Below are positions 11,130 through 21,545 of a stretch of DNA of 64,000 nucleotides, one piece after another. The first letter of the stretch is position 1, and every line of letters begins with the position of its first letter. The notes under the pieces were generated by a model. The model had not been told where the DNA came from, did not search any database, and saw only the letters and a list, made by a program, of their open reading frames with translations. The stretch spans positions 1,240,001-1,304,000 of the forward strand of contig JAGPXD010000007.1 in NCBI GenBank assembly GCA_020746995.1, given 5' to 3'. Both the position numbers and the translations under genes were made by a program. Origin of the DNA: Plectosphaerella cucumerina (Eukaryota > Ascomycota > Sordariomycetes > Glomerellales > Plectosphaerellaceae).

Positions 11130-12107
11130 ATGATGGCCTCCTTCAATTCAGTCGTTGCGACCCTCGCCGTCTTCTGGACGCTCGCCCGAGGGCAAAGCTT
11201 CACCCCGCCACTGTGCGCCGGCGCCATCACCGAGTTCCCAAACTGCGAAAAGGCAGACAGCATCGCTGCTAAATGCAGCAATCTGTCCCAGCAGGAGACC
11301 ATTGACTGCTTCTGTACGCAGGAGCTCCTCAACGCCTACATAGGGTGAGCCCGCCATCACCAGGAAGCAAAGCCGACACTGATTCCAGGTCCAGTTGCAA
11401 GGGCGAGTTCAGGCAGTGCGCCCTCGGGAACGACTTTGACAGTGAATCCGACACCTTGATCGCGGCCTGGCAGGATGCCTGCGGGCCCTATCTCCCCAGC
11501 GGCATCACCACACCTGAAGTGGCGGCAGCGACCAAGACGCTGGCAGGAGGTCTGGCCGGAAATGTCTGCGTGAGCCTCGCTGAGAGCTGCGCCCAACGGA
11601 GCCAGTCCATCACCGCATGCTCGTCATCGCATACTGCGGCGGCAGATTTGACGAGCTGCCGATGCCAGCCATCGCTTGTCACTCTTGCTTCGGGATGTGA
11701 CATCGATTTCCGGGAGACATGTCTGCAGGAGACGGTGACGAGATCCAACATTTTTGAGTTCCGGGTGTGTGAAGCTACCGCCACGACGGATAGATTGCCC
11801 GCATCGACTGTACGTATTGCAAGTCATCAGGTTTGTGATGAGACTGACTCCGGAGCAGGATGCCGGTCGAACCACGGATGCCTCAAATCCCTCGACAGCT
11901 GCCTCCACGTCTGCCTCCAGTACTAGTCGTCTGTCTTCGACATCTGGGGAGTCTGCTCCTGCGAGTCTGACGTTTGGGCTCGAAAGTACTGGGGCAGCTG
12001 CGGCAACGACGACGGCCCCTGGTGTCGCAGCATCCATGGGCTGGAAAAAGGGCTCCCAGGTTCTGGGTCTCATGTGCATCACACTCACGGCCCTTCTGCT
12101 CTGCTAG
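11130..12107 (+). CDS. Secreted cysteine-rich protein, probably GPI-anchored, with duplicated module
   Basis: Three exons: 11130-11344, 11389-11809 and 11859-12107; introns are 44 and 49 nt. The product is 294 aa (293 if the second of two adjacent ATGs is used). It begins with a signal peptide (MMASFNSVVATLAVFWTLARG). The mature part has two similar cysteine units, one with IDCFCTQELL...C...FRQC and one with LTSCRCQPSLV...C...FRETC, each following further cysteines. A Ser/Thr-rich stretch (exon 3) leads to a hydrophobic C terminus (VLGLMCITLTALLLC) that fits a GPI-anchor signal. It is therefore expected on the cell surface or in the wall. The family was not recognised; the pattern recalls CFEM-like wall proteins but spacing does not match CFEM well. 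Confidence 0.75.
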
Positions 12108-12237
12108 TCTGATGAATGCAAGCGCTTACTCTCGAATGACTTCATATTCCTTCCGGGTGTGGCTGAATCGTCGGCATGTCATGCATGCAAGTCTAGCTGA
12201 AATCTAGGGCATTTCACTTCTGCCTGGAGAACAAACA

Positions 12238-13965
12238 TCAGACCTTGATAGCCTGAGCCGGGACTTTTTCGTCCGGCTTCTTGTCGGCATCGTCAATGTG
12301 GTCGGCCAATTCCAACTCCTTCTCCGCTGCGCCACCACCAAACTGGCGAGACGCTGCGAGAGCATCGCCCTTGCGGCCAGTATCAAAGAGGACCGAGACG
12401 GCTTCGATGGTCATGTTCCTGGATTTAAAAAGTCAGAGAAGTCAGAGTAAAAGTGGAAGATCACAACATGCCTGGTCTCTGGGAAGAAGAAGATGATGAG
12501 GACAAGATACATGGCGATCAGAGCAATGTAGACAATGTAGCTGCCAGAGTTAGCTTCCATGTCCTCACTCGGATTGGATTGGATCAACCTACTACTTCCA
12601 CGCCATGGCCTCAAGAGCCACAGGGTTGACCCACTGGTTGAAAGTGAGGGCGACGCTTTGAACGCTGAGCTCGATACTCAGACCCTTCAACCTCATGTGG
12701 TAGGGCAGGATCTCAGCGCCATAAGCAAATGGCAGCGGCGACCAACTCATGCAGTAGAAGCTCTTGTAGATGAACATCATGGGCACGACCGCAAGACCGA
12801 CGGAATGCGAAGGATTAGCGGCAAAAGAGCCGCTGAGGCCGGTCATGACGACGTAGGTGCCCAGCATGCCGGCGGTACCAACTAGCCATAGAACACGCCT
12901 GCCAGCGCGCTCAGCGTTGAGAGCGCCCAAGTAGGCCCAGATGAGAGACCAGATGGCCAGTCCACCGTTGATGCCGGCAATCTGATCCGCCTTGGTGATG
13001 CCGACGAGCTTGAGGGCGGGAGAGAGGTAGTAGGCGATGATGCCGTTTCCGACCCAGTTGGACCCGGTGCCCATGGTGACGAGGACGAGCAGGCGGCGCC
13101 TGTTGCCTGGTGTCTTGAGGAAGTCGGAGTACTTGCTGCGCTGGTTCTCCTTCTCGGACTGGATCGCGCGGCAGATCTCATCGTACTCATATCGGACCAG
13201 CTCGTCGTCACGGTCGCCGTTGGCATGCTCGTCAGCGAGGATCTTGAGGGCTTCGTCGGCCCGGTCGTGATCAATGAGCCAGCGCGGGCTCTCAGGCATG
13301 AAGAAGAGGTGGACCACGACCAGGGCAGGGGCGAGGGCCTGGAAAAGACAGGGCGCACGCCAGCGCCAGTCGCTTGACGGCCAGGAGAGCGTGCCGAAGC
13401 AAAACCAGGCGGCTGCGATCTGGCCAAAGTAGTAGTTGCTGTAATAGGCGGTGGCGACGTAGGGCCTCAGACGGGGGTGGGCGAGCTCTTGGAGCATCGC
13501 AATGCCGGTGATCTTGCCAAAGGGACCGGCGGCGCCGATAATGACGCGGCCGCCGATGAAGGTGCCGATGTTTGTAGCGAAGGCGTTGAGAAAGGCGCCA
13601 AGGATGAGGAGGACGGAGCCTACGCCGAGGCAGACCTTGCGGCCCCAGAGGCCGTTGATCCAGGAGGCCACAAAGGGGGTGATGATGGCTGGGAGGAAGA
13701 GACTGGCAGAGATGAAGCCGAGGACGGAGCCGGAGGGGTTGTTGAAGTAGGTTCCCCACTCGGGGATGGCCTGGAGGCCGTTCATGAGGGAGGCATCGTA
13801 ACCGAGGTAGAAGACGCAGAAGTACAGGCCGACGCAGTGGTAGACGTTCTTTCGGAGGCCAGGGTCGCGGTACCAGACAGGGTTGGTGTTGTTGGCCAGG
13901 TGCGAGAAGTGCTGCACGTGCTTGACGGCGTTGGGCTTGAGGAAGTCGGCTTTGATGATGGCCAT
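12238..13965 (-). CDS. MFS sugar transporter (SP family, lactose/hexose permease-like)
   Basis: Three exons: 13965-12593, 12540-12472 and 12418-12238, giving 540 aa. The sequence has the sugar-porter landmarks: GYDASLMNGLQ in TM1, the PESPRWL motif after TM6, an NAERAGRR loop, and PETR after TM12. Twelve hydrophobic segments can be traced. It would carry a mono- or disaccharide across the plasma membrane, most likely by proton symport. The second intron (12471-12419) appears to be a GC-AG intron: the donor is AG followed by GCATGT, and it is the only junction that keeps the PETRNMTIEAVS frame. The C-terminal tail is cytosolic and charged. Confidence 0.9.
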
Positions 13966-14811
13966 GGTCTCGGGTGGTGCAGGCTCTCACGAGGACGGCT
14001 GCTTTGGGGGACCTGAGACTGTATCCTAGGTGACGAGGATAGGTAGTCTGGAGAGCTCCCTGGATCGTGGTATCAGAACCCCGGGGCAGAGCATACTTGT
14101 AGTCAAGATTTCGGATGTGGTACCCCGTTGATGGAATGTGGGGGGTCTGGAGTAGGACGTTCAACCCCGGACGAAGCAGCGCTTGCGGAGACGGCCTGGG
14201 GGAGAACAACGGACGGGCCAAGAGTCCCGGTGGTCTGGGATGGCCGTGCGGCGTTGACTTGCTGTGTCGGGAGCAATACCGACCTCGAAGGAGTGGTACG
14301 GCGACGATGCCGGCGGGGGAAGACATGATGAAGGCTCCGCAGTGCACTTTGCGGGGGAACACGGGGGCTGCCAGCCTGCCAGCCTACCAAAGTCCCTCCA
14401 CGGGTGATTGCTCCTGGGTGTGATGTTCGGCATGATGGCCGACGTAGGATTTGTTATAGCGGGGAAAAGAAGCTGGAGAAGCTCGAAGGATTCAACAGGT
14501 TCGGTGGGCAAGCCGAGATGGTTTGTCGCAAATCGGTTATCGGCACGATGGAATATGTCCTCGGAGGTGGTCAATTCAATGGAGGATGGCTCGATGTGAC
14601 GTTGGCTTCCAGCTAGCTCTTAGGGGGTGATGCCCTGTCATGAGTCGTGTTCAGGGGTAAAAGCACCAGAGCACAGCAATCAGCATGACTCGACGCTTTA
14701 AAGAGGCACTAAACACCACGGGCAGGAGCACGTGGAGACCATGTGGTGATTCTCGTCGAGGGGATGAGATGAAAGTAACGCTTGATGATTCTACTTCCTC
14801 TTTCTATGCAT
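13966..14811. other. Intergenic: sugar transporter promoter
   Basis: Upstream of the sugar transporter and downstream of the hydroxyacid dehydrogenase. Overlapping open frames here are antisense or compositional. No gene recognised. Confidence 0.5.
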
Positions 14812-15885
14812 CTACTGCTTCCTTCCTGCCGCGTCAAATGTCTTCCTGTTGACGGCCGTAAACGGCTCCCCCGCGAACCCGCCATCCGGACCGACGACCT
14901 CCACGATGTTCTTCATAGCGCCCAGCTCAAAGTTCACCCGCGTCGTGATGGCGGCCCCGCCGTTGTGGCATGTCAGCACAACGTTGTCCATGTCTGCTAG
15001 CACGCGCGACACCTGCGGCTCGTTCTGGTGAACGTCAAGTGCGGCGCCCGATAGCTTCCCGCTCTGAAGTGCTGCAATCAAAGCGTCCTCGTCGACGACC
15101 TCACCGCGAGCAGTGTTGATGAGACGCGAGCCATCCTTGATCGCAGCTAAAGCAGCAGCATCAATGAGCTTGTGCGTATGCGCATTGAGGGGAACATGGA
15201 GTGAAACACAGTCGGCGATCTTGAGCAGGTCGTGCAGGTCATCGTGGTATGTGGCGCCAAGGGTAGCCTCGGTCTCGGGGCTCGCGCGCACGACATCGAA
15301 GTAGTGGATGTCCATCCCCAGGGCATCGCGGGCCTTTTGCGCGAGCTTCTTGCTGATATTGCCGAGGCCAACGATGGCGAGGACGTGTCCGCGCGGATTC
15401 CACGAAATGCTGCCGACGAGGCGGTGCATGGCGAGGAATTGCTCCGGGTCGCAGGTGCGGGCAGCGCGCTGAGATCGCCAGAAGTTGCGAAAGACGGAAA
15501 GGATCAGGAACAGTGCCGTGTCAGAGACGGCTTCGTCGCTGGCGCCGGCGCCATTCGCGTACCACACACCAGCACGACCGAGGGCATCAACGTCGGCCCA
15601 GTTGAACCCCGCGCCGGCTGAGGCAAAGATGCGGACAGAGGAAGGGAGGAGGGAGATGAGCTCGTCGTCCCACTGGCCCATCTCGCCTCCTGACTGGAAG
15701 TGAGGGCGAAAGATGGCGGAAAACTCGCCGTACTTTTTCGTCTTCAGGGCGGTGATGAAGGAGCCGCGGTCGGGCTCTTCGCAGGCTACGACGTCGAATC
15801 GGTCGGCGAAGACGTCGCGATAGTAATCATGGTTGTACTTGATGTCCTCGCCGATGCGCAGGACGATGGGTTTCTTGGCTGCCAT
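14812..15885 (-). CDS. NAD(P)-dependent D-2-hydroxyacid dehydrogenase (D-mandelate dehydrogenase-like)
   Basis: Single exon, 357 aa, from ATG at 15885. The catalytic trio of the family is present: Arg260 in LINTARGEVVDEDAL, Glu289 in HQNEPQV and His307 in VLTCHNGGA. The dinucleotide-binding fold starts with VLAIVGLGNISKKLA (residues 168-182), a variant of the usual GxGxxG with Asn-Ile-Ser after the second glycine. The N-terminal SAGAGFNWADVDAL corresponds to the substrate-domain loop. The protein interconverts 2-keto acids and D-2-hydroxy acids in the cytosol; the closest type I recognise is the fungal/yeast D-mandelate or glyoxylate/hydroxypyruvate reductase group. The substrate remains uncertain. 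Confidence 0.9.
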   Translation of the reverse strand: MAAKKPIVLRIGEDIKYNHDYYRDVFADRFDVVACEEPDRGSFITALKTKKYGEFSAIFRPHFQSGGEMGQWDDELISLLPSSVRIFASAGAGFNWADVDALGRAGVWYANGAGASDEAVSDTALFLILSVFRNFWRSQRAARTCDPEQFLAMHRLVGSISWNPRGHVLAIVGLGNISKKLAQKARDALGMDIHYFDVVRASPETEATLGATYHDDLHDLLKIADCVSLHVPLNAHTHKLIDAAALAAIKDGSRLINTARGEVVDEDALIAALQSGKLSGAALDVHQNEPQVSRVLADMDNVVLTCHNGGAAITTRVNFELGAMKNIVEVVGPDGGFAGEPFTAVNRKTFDAAGRKQ

Positions 15886-16596
15886 GGCGAACTGGTGATT
15901 GATCGGGTAGCGGGGGTGATGCTGGTATTCGGGCTTCAGGGGGCTTGAGCGCTGAACTGTTGCTTGTCAAGACTTGAGACTGATCCTTGACTTCATGAGA
16001 CCGTTCTCGGTCTACCAGTACATCCGGAGCTCTTATCACATACCCCGACCGGACTGCTTCCCGTTCAGCGGAGGGCCTCCGCAAGACATCATGGGCACCT
16101 GAGAGGACGCATCCCGCCGGAGACAATTCCGGGGGAATGGGGCTTGAACGAGCTTTGGAGGGGTAAACATGACCTTCAGGGGCATTCCAGCGGGGTGGTC
16201 CCTGACATGGCGGGGTGTTCGGTTCGCCTCCCGATCCTCCGCTGATCACCCCGGCGTCGCATCTCCGTCAGGTTGAAGCACAGCCCAAGCAGCTTCTGGG
16301 CTGGAACCGAGCTCAAGGCCAGTGAATGAGGTCTCTGGGAGGCGACGTCAAGTTGGGAGCTCGTTCATCGCGCCTTGGAGACTACGCCTGACATGCTCGA
16401 CCGACCAAGAAACCCAAAGAGACCGCAGCAGCATCGCTTACAGGGCCCAGCTGTGGTGACGCTCCCCCGGCCAGGGACTTTCAGGGGCTTCGGTGGGTGT
16501 GATGAGAGTGTATTGAGGGCAGCCGCCTCTCCCAGCCCCATCCACCTCCTGCACAGGTCAACCTAGGACTTGTTGGATGGCCACCCGATATCATCT
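15886..16596. other. Intergenic, no gene recognised
   Basis: Promoter side of the hydroxyacid dehydrogenase and upstream flank of tRNA-Leu. No gene or repeat seen. Confidence 0.5.
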
Positions 16597-16693
16597 GGTG
16601 AGGTGGCCGAGTTGGTTATGGCGCCAGGTTAAGGTCACCTTAACGGCATTCCTGGTGGGGCAACCCGCGCGAGTTCAAGTCTCGTCCTCATCA
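16597..16693 (+). tRNA. tRNA-Leu(AAG) with a 15-nt intron
   Basis: Acceptor strand GGTGAGG pairs with CCTCATC before the discriminator A at 16693. The anticodon stem CCAGG (16624-16628) pairs with CCTGG (16651-16655); the loop reads TTAAGG-T with anticodon AAG. The 15-nt intron (16635-16649) contains CCTTAA, complementary to the anticodon, as is common in tRNA introns. The variable arm is long (class II), and the T-arm is GCGAG-TTCAAGT-CTCGT. A T-rich Pol III terminator follows from about 16704. Confidence 0.92.
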
Positions 16694-18064
16694 ATCATTC
16701 ATTTTTGTTTCTTTTTGTACCTATCAACACCACACTCATTCCTGGTTCTCCCGCCTGACGAGGGCATCCCTTTTTGAACATATGCGGCCAATGGATGTAC
16801 CTAACAAAGGTAATGTCCTTTGCTTTCCAGCGGAGAACGGCGAAGTCCTGCTTCAGACGATCGGGAACGGTGCTTCGGCTAATCTCTCCATCCGCGACGG
16901 AGCATCGTCAAGCTCCGCTCCTGTCATCTCCATCACAGTGTCACTGGCGAGACTCCATCATCATGCGCAATCCCCTGGTCAATATCCTCAGCCCTAGGAA
17001 AACATGCTGCTGTGGTCATATCCGTCCGAGCAACCGCCGCACCCCAAGGCCATGGATGCATTCATCATGCAGACACCTACCGGCCTGCAGCAACACCTTC
17101 AGTCACTTGATTGGATCAATTCCCGTACGGCTATGACGGCACAGGGCATCGTGAGCTTGTTTCCCCCAAACATTGAGGCCCGACCCGGTGGGCAGATGGA
17201 TCCAGTCAGCTCCCCCACTCCGATCGGCGACCTCACGATGCCCTCATCACCCAATCCCATACCCCTGGAGACCCTGAAAACCCTCAGCGTCGGCACATAA
17301 CCCACTCGCCTCAGCAGCCACAGCTGCATCTCGGGGAGGGCGCCCACACTCTTGGTCGCCGAACGTCACACTGATTTTACGGCATTTCGTCCAACACACT
17401 GCAGGGGTCCTTGACAGGTCCAACCTCCAGGGCCTAGAACCCCAGTGCGACCCTAGAAAAAGTCCCCGACCACTTCTCCCCTCTTCGCCCACAGCCCTAT
17501 AGCCTGCCTTTACCCCTACCCGAGTAAGCTGCATGTCACATCCCCAGAGCCAGCTGCAGCATTCCCTGCCCGCTCTTCCAGAAGGGGTCGTCATCCGCTC
17601 GGGTTCGCCGAATGTCAGAGTCGCGATGGCTTCACCCCAATCAGACGTGCTCAAGCCCTGCCACGAAGCTTCTCCCGCCTAGTTTTCACGCCACTTCTCC
17701 GGAAAATGTAGATGTCCCGCGAGAAGGGAACTTCATGCAGGGAGCATGTCAACCCAATGCCGTCAGCGTCGTTCTGGCCGACGGCCTTGTTCCGGGTGGA
17801 CTGACGGGGCCATGCCCGCTGCCGTGCTTTTCAGCCGCCCATAGGAGTGGCAGTATGTGGATGCAGTGCATTCCAGGATCCCTACGACGACAGGGGATGA
17901 GTAAAATTCGGCCAGCGAGGCTTGGATTGGGGTGCTGAGGTGGTATTCAGGCTTCATACTCGGACCATCGAAAGAGCACACGGCGAGGAGACAGTCAGGG
18001 GTCATAGAGAGCAACGTTACGAAGACCTCGACCATGGGTCTTGCTCACGACCCAGACTGGAATC
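16694..18064. other. Long intergenic stretch, no gene recognised
   Basis: Open frames of 70-135 codons (for example 16782-16997 and 17004-17300 on the plus strand) have no motif and no convincing intron linking them. The region ends in the promoter of the peptidase-lectin gene. Confidence 0.45.
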
Positions 18065-18070
18065 TATAAA
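18065..18070 (+). promoter_or_regulatory. TATA box upstream of the peptidase-lectin gene
   Basis: TATAAA lies 151 nt before the ATG at 18221 and is followed by a C/T-rich leader typical of strongly expressed fungal genes. The placement would give a leader of about 120 nt. Confidence 0.5.
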
Positions 18071-18220
18071 GGGGACGTCCCGGGACGTCATTATCACCAT
18101 CTGAACAGACACCATCACCAAGCTTCAACTCTCAGACTCCAGTCACTCCAGCATCACTCTCTACTACCTCCATTCCACCTTCATCCTTCTTCCCCATTAC
18201 CCCCAGCCTCAACTTTTATA

Positions 18221-19801
18221 ATGTCTGAGCCCGTCCAGATCTGCGCCCTCCGCCGCGTGCCCGAAGAGTTCGCCGAGGCCGCCATCGCCCTCGCCCTCTC
18301 AGAACGTCCCAGCAACGCCGCTGGCCCTGGCAATGGCGAGGACCGCCTCGCCTTCCCCCTCAAGCGCATGTGGAAGTCCGGCCGTGAGCTCCGCGTCCGC
18401 TTCCTCGACGGCTCGCCCCTCATCCAGGAGAAGATCCGCAACTACGCCAACCAATGGCAGCGTTACGCCAACATCCGCTTCACCTGGGTCGACGGCGGCG
18501 ACACTGATATTCGCATCTCCGTCGGCGATGGTGGCGGCTCCTGGTCCTACCTCGGCACTGACAACGGTGGCATCCCTCAGGACCAGAAGACCATGAACTT
18601 CGGCTGGCTCAACGATGACAGCGCCGAGCACGAGATCAGCAGGGTCGTCCTCCACGAGTTCGGCCACGCCCTCGGATGCCACCACGAGCACCAGTCCCCC
18701 GCCGCCGGTATCCCCTGGAACGAGGCCGCCGTGCTCGAGTACTACAAGCGCACCAACGGCTGGGACGATGCCACCATCCGCCGCTCCCTGCTGGAGAAGT
18801 ACCCCGCCGACGAGACCCAGTTCTCCTTCTTCGACACCTCGTCCATCATGATCTACGCCTTCCCCGCTGAGCTCACCCTTGACGGTTCCTCCGTTCCCTG
18901 GAACACTGTCCTCTCCGACAACGACAAGACCTTCATGAGCCGCACCTACCCCCTCGAGGGCTCCATGCTCGACACCTTCTACACCATGGAGATCCAGGAC
19001 GGGCCCCTGACCTGCACAGAGCTCACCAAGCGCGCCAACTACGCCGGCGTCTTCCGCGAGTCCCCCGTTGTCGCCGTCGGCCTCAACTACATCGACGTCG
19101 ATCGCCAGGCCAACCTCCGCGTCCAGGCCATCGCGGACCAGATCAACACGTCCAAGGCCGAGATTCACCTCTCCCAGTGGTCCGACACCAAGGCCTACGG
19201 CCTCGGCTGCGCCTGGGGCACTTTCGCCGCCGACGACCCAGTCATTCAGGTCGGCGAGTTTGCTCTGAGCGAGGACCACCCCTGGAACGAGCCGCGCCCT
19301 CGGACTGTGCGCCGCGTCAACTTCAAGCGACCCTTCGCCAATGGGGCCCCTCGCGTCGTCGTCTGGTACAAGATGCTCGACATGGACAGCGGCAAGTGGT
19401 GGCGCGCCATGGCCGCGGCCGAGAACGTGTCAGCCGAGGGCTTCGACCTCGTCGTCGAGACGTGGGGCGACAGCGTCCTCTTCGGAGGCGCTGTTACCTG
19501 GCTTGCTCACCAGGAGAACCGCGCCGGTCTCGTCAGTGGCACCTTCAGCACGGCCGATGTGCGCAACGAGCGTCTGCCTCAGCTCGAGACCTATGGCCAC
19601 GTCGACCTCCCTGCTGGCACCTTCGACAGCCCGCCCAAGGTGCTTGTGGCCTTCCGCCGTATCAGCGTTGAGAACAGCGCCAACTTGCGCATCAAGGTTG
19701 GTGTCAGCAACGTCTCGGCCTCGGGCTTTGACTGGCACATCAACGGCTGGGCTGACTCGAACATCTTCTCGGGCGTTGCCGACTTTGTGTGCTTTGCCTA
19801 G
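18221..19801 (+). CDS. Metzincin-type zinc peptidase fused to three H-type lectin repeats
   Basis: Single exon, 526 aa. The N-terminal half is a zinc peptidase: HEFGHALGCHHEH at residues 145-157 fits HExxHxxGxxH (ligands His145, His149, His155; catalytic Glu146), and SSIMIY near Met210 fits the Met-turn. Residues about 283-336, 377-429 and 473-522 are three copies of an H-type lectin repeat, each with a VxVxxxxLD/IDV strand, ANLR or KWWR, and a C-terminal GFDxxxxxWxDS motif (GFDLVVETWGDS, GFDWHINGWADS; the first copy is more diverged). H-type lectins bind GalNAc and related sugars. The start at 18221 follows a TATA box and a C/T-rich leader. There is no signal peptide, so the protein would be cytosolic or leave by an unconventional route. 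Codon use is strongly biased to C-ending codons, suggesting high expression. Confidence 0.88.
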   Translation: MSEPVQICALRRVPEEFAEAAIALALSERPSNAAGPGNGEDRLAFPLKRMWKSGRELRVRFLDGSPLIQEKIRNYANQWQRYANIRFTWVDGGDTDIRISVGDGGGSWSYLGTDNGGIPQDQKTMNFGWLNDDSAEHEISRVVLHEFGHALGCHHEHQSPAAGIPWNEAAVLEYYKRTNGWDDATIRRSLLEKYPADETQFSFFDTSSIMIYAFPAELTLDGSSVPWNTVLSDNDKTFMSRTYPLEGSMLDTFYTMEIQDGPLTCTELTKRANYAGVFRESPVVAVGLNYIDVDRQANLRVQAIADQINTSKAEIHLSQWSDTKAYGLGCAWGTFAADDPVIQVGEFALSEDHPWNEPRPRTVRRVNFKRPFANGAPRVVVWYKMLDMDSGKWWRAMAAAENVSAEGFDLVVETWGDSVLFGGAVTWLAHQENRAGLVSGTFSTADVRNERLPQLETYGHVDLPAGTFDSPPKVLVAFRRISVENSANLRIKVGVSNVSASGFDWHINGWADSNIFSGVADFVCFA

Positions 19802-19952
19802 GAGGTGGGTACGGGCAACGGTGGATAGTGTTTCCTTGAGGTTGGATAGACGGCAGATTGAAAAGTAGATAGATGAATCAATTTCCTAGTGACTCCGGTA
19901 TTCATGCATGCTTCTATCTAGTTGTGATTGATACATCATATTACAAGCCTGC

Positions 19953-21545
19953 CTACTCCGTAAGAACGGTCTCATACCGACTCTTCGAACGGATAACCTT
20001 GCCCCATTTGAAAAGCACCCATGGTACGGGAGCGAGGGCCAGAGCAATAAAGCCCAAGAGACTGGCGGCCCAGGGGATGCCGAGAGCGCGGTACACTGTG
20101 TCACGTCGTCAGTTTTTGTCATCCATCGGGCTTGGAGAGGGTGCGACAGACTCTGGACCGTGAAGAGGGGCAGGATGCCGGCAGCCAAGTACCGAGCCAG
20201 ACCGTTTGCACTCGCGCCGCTTGCTACGGTCGGACCCGTGTAGGTATCGACCATGTACTGTACCGTCGACACGAAGATGCAGAGGTTGCCCCAGGCGAAC
20301 GGGATGATGGCAAATGCCGGCACCGCCCAGCTAATGTCCTCCCTCGCGGTCCAACCGAACATGAACATGCCGATGATGGGGCCGACGGAGCCAATCATGG
20401 CAGGGTACAATCGATACTCTGGGGGGACCTTGTGCGGGGGATAGTTCTTGACCTGGGGTAGGTAGAAGAGAACAGTGAGGAGAATGATGGTGACCGCGCC
20501 GAGGAGGCAGCCGATGATGATGGAGATGAAGACGAGACCCTGCTCCTCCATGCTGAAGTGGTAAACGCGCGTGAAGACGTAGGGGACGCCGGCGAAGAAG
20601 GCAAATAATGTCGCAAACTCGCACGCGACGTACAAGCAGATGAATGATACGATGGGTTCGGTGAAGAGCATGTGGACGGGGCGGATCAGGGCGATGCTGA
20701 AGAAGAGTCCCATCCGCTTGCCGAGAGGCGGCCTGTCTTCGATGGACAGACCAAGCTTCTTGGCACGTCGTCTTTCGAGAACGGGATGGTACGTCTCCCT
20801 TCCCAAAAGAGCAGCGAGGAAGGACACGCCGGCGAACATGATCAGGGTCCACTGCGTCCAACGCCAGCCTTTGCGCACGACCAAGAACGCCCCGATGACG
20901 GGTCTGCCAACCGTCAGCAACATTTCTCCCAAGAATTGGAGCTTTCTTACCCAAACCCAGGTCCCAAGAACGGCATCAGCACGAATAGCGTCGATGGCAG
21001 ACCGCGCTGAGCGGGATGGAACATGTCGCTGATTGTCCCCGCGCCAACGGCGAGACTCGGCGAGAAGCAGCACCCGGCCATGAAGCGGAAGAAGCAAAGC
21101 GCGCCAAAGTTGTGCGTCAGGCCTGCGCCGAGGGTGAAGAGGGCGCCGAGGAGCATGCTGCCGGCGTAGATCGGGTGCCGTCCAATCGTCTCGGACAGCG
21201 GGCCGCCGACGACAGGGCCGAGGCCGAGAGCGAAAACGTACATCGAGACGGGGAGGATGGACTGTGTTATCGTGACGCCGAACTCGGCTTGGTACTGAAA
21301 GGTCGCGGAGCTGGGGAGGGATGTTCCGACGGAGCTATGGGAAGAAGACGTCAGTGATGGCTTGCAAATGTGCTCCTGGAGAATGAAGACTCGTACGCCG
21401 TGAAGGCCGACAAGGAAATCATAAGTAGTATTCTGAACTTGTAACCCGTAGGCCAGTTCAATGGGTTCTCCGGATCATCATCCCATGCCTGCGCTGGTGT
21501 CGTCTGGCTGCTGGCCTCATCTTGGGGTGGTTTCGCCTCTTCCAT
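19953..21545 (-). CDS. MFS drug/polyamine transporter (DHA1, 12 TM)
   Basis: Four exons: 21545-21397, 21334-20951, 20903-20152 and 20095-19953; introns are 47-62 nt. The product is 475 aa. The N terminus has the DDPENPLNWP motif that opens the fungal DHA1 transporters of the Flr1/Tpo type. LGPVVGGPLSETIGRHPIY is the motif A loop, and FLGPGFGPVIGAF in TM5 is the antiporter motif C. The long central loop has YHPVLERRRAKKLG. Such proteins export drugs, polyamines or toxic metabolites by proton antiport at the plasma membrane. The substrate cannot be told from sequence. Only about 150 nt separate its 3' end from that of the peptidase-lectin gene (convergent). Confidence 0.9.

Noticed and set aside
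13292..14362. 356-codon open frame on the minus strand
   Set aside because: Overlaps the sugar transporter in another frame; Pro/Arg/His-rich with no family pattern, whereas the transporter frame is clearly coding.
16782..17300. Two adjacent plus-strand frames that could form a small gene
   Set aside because: No start context, motif or convincing intron linking them; kept as intergenic.
18299..19279. 326-codon open frame on the minus strand
   Set aside because: It is antisense to the peptidase-lectin gene and arises from its C-ending codon bias; the translation is repetitive Val/Gly/Glu/Asp with no motif.
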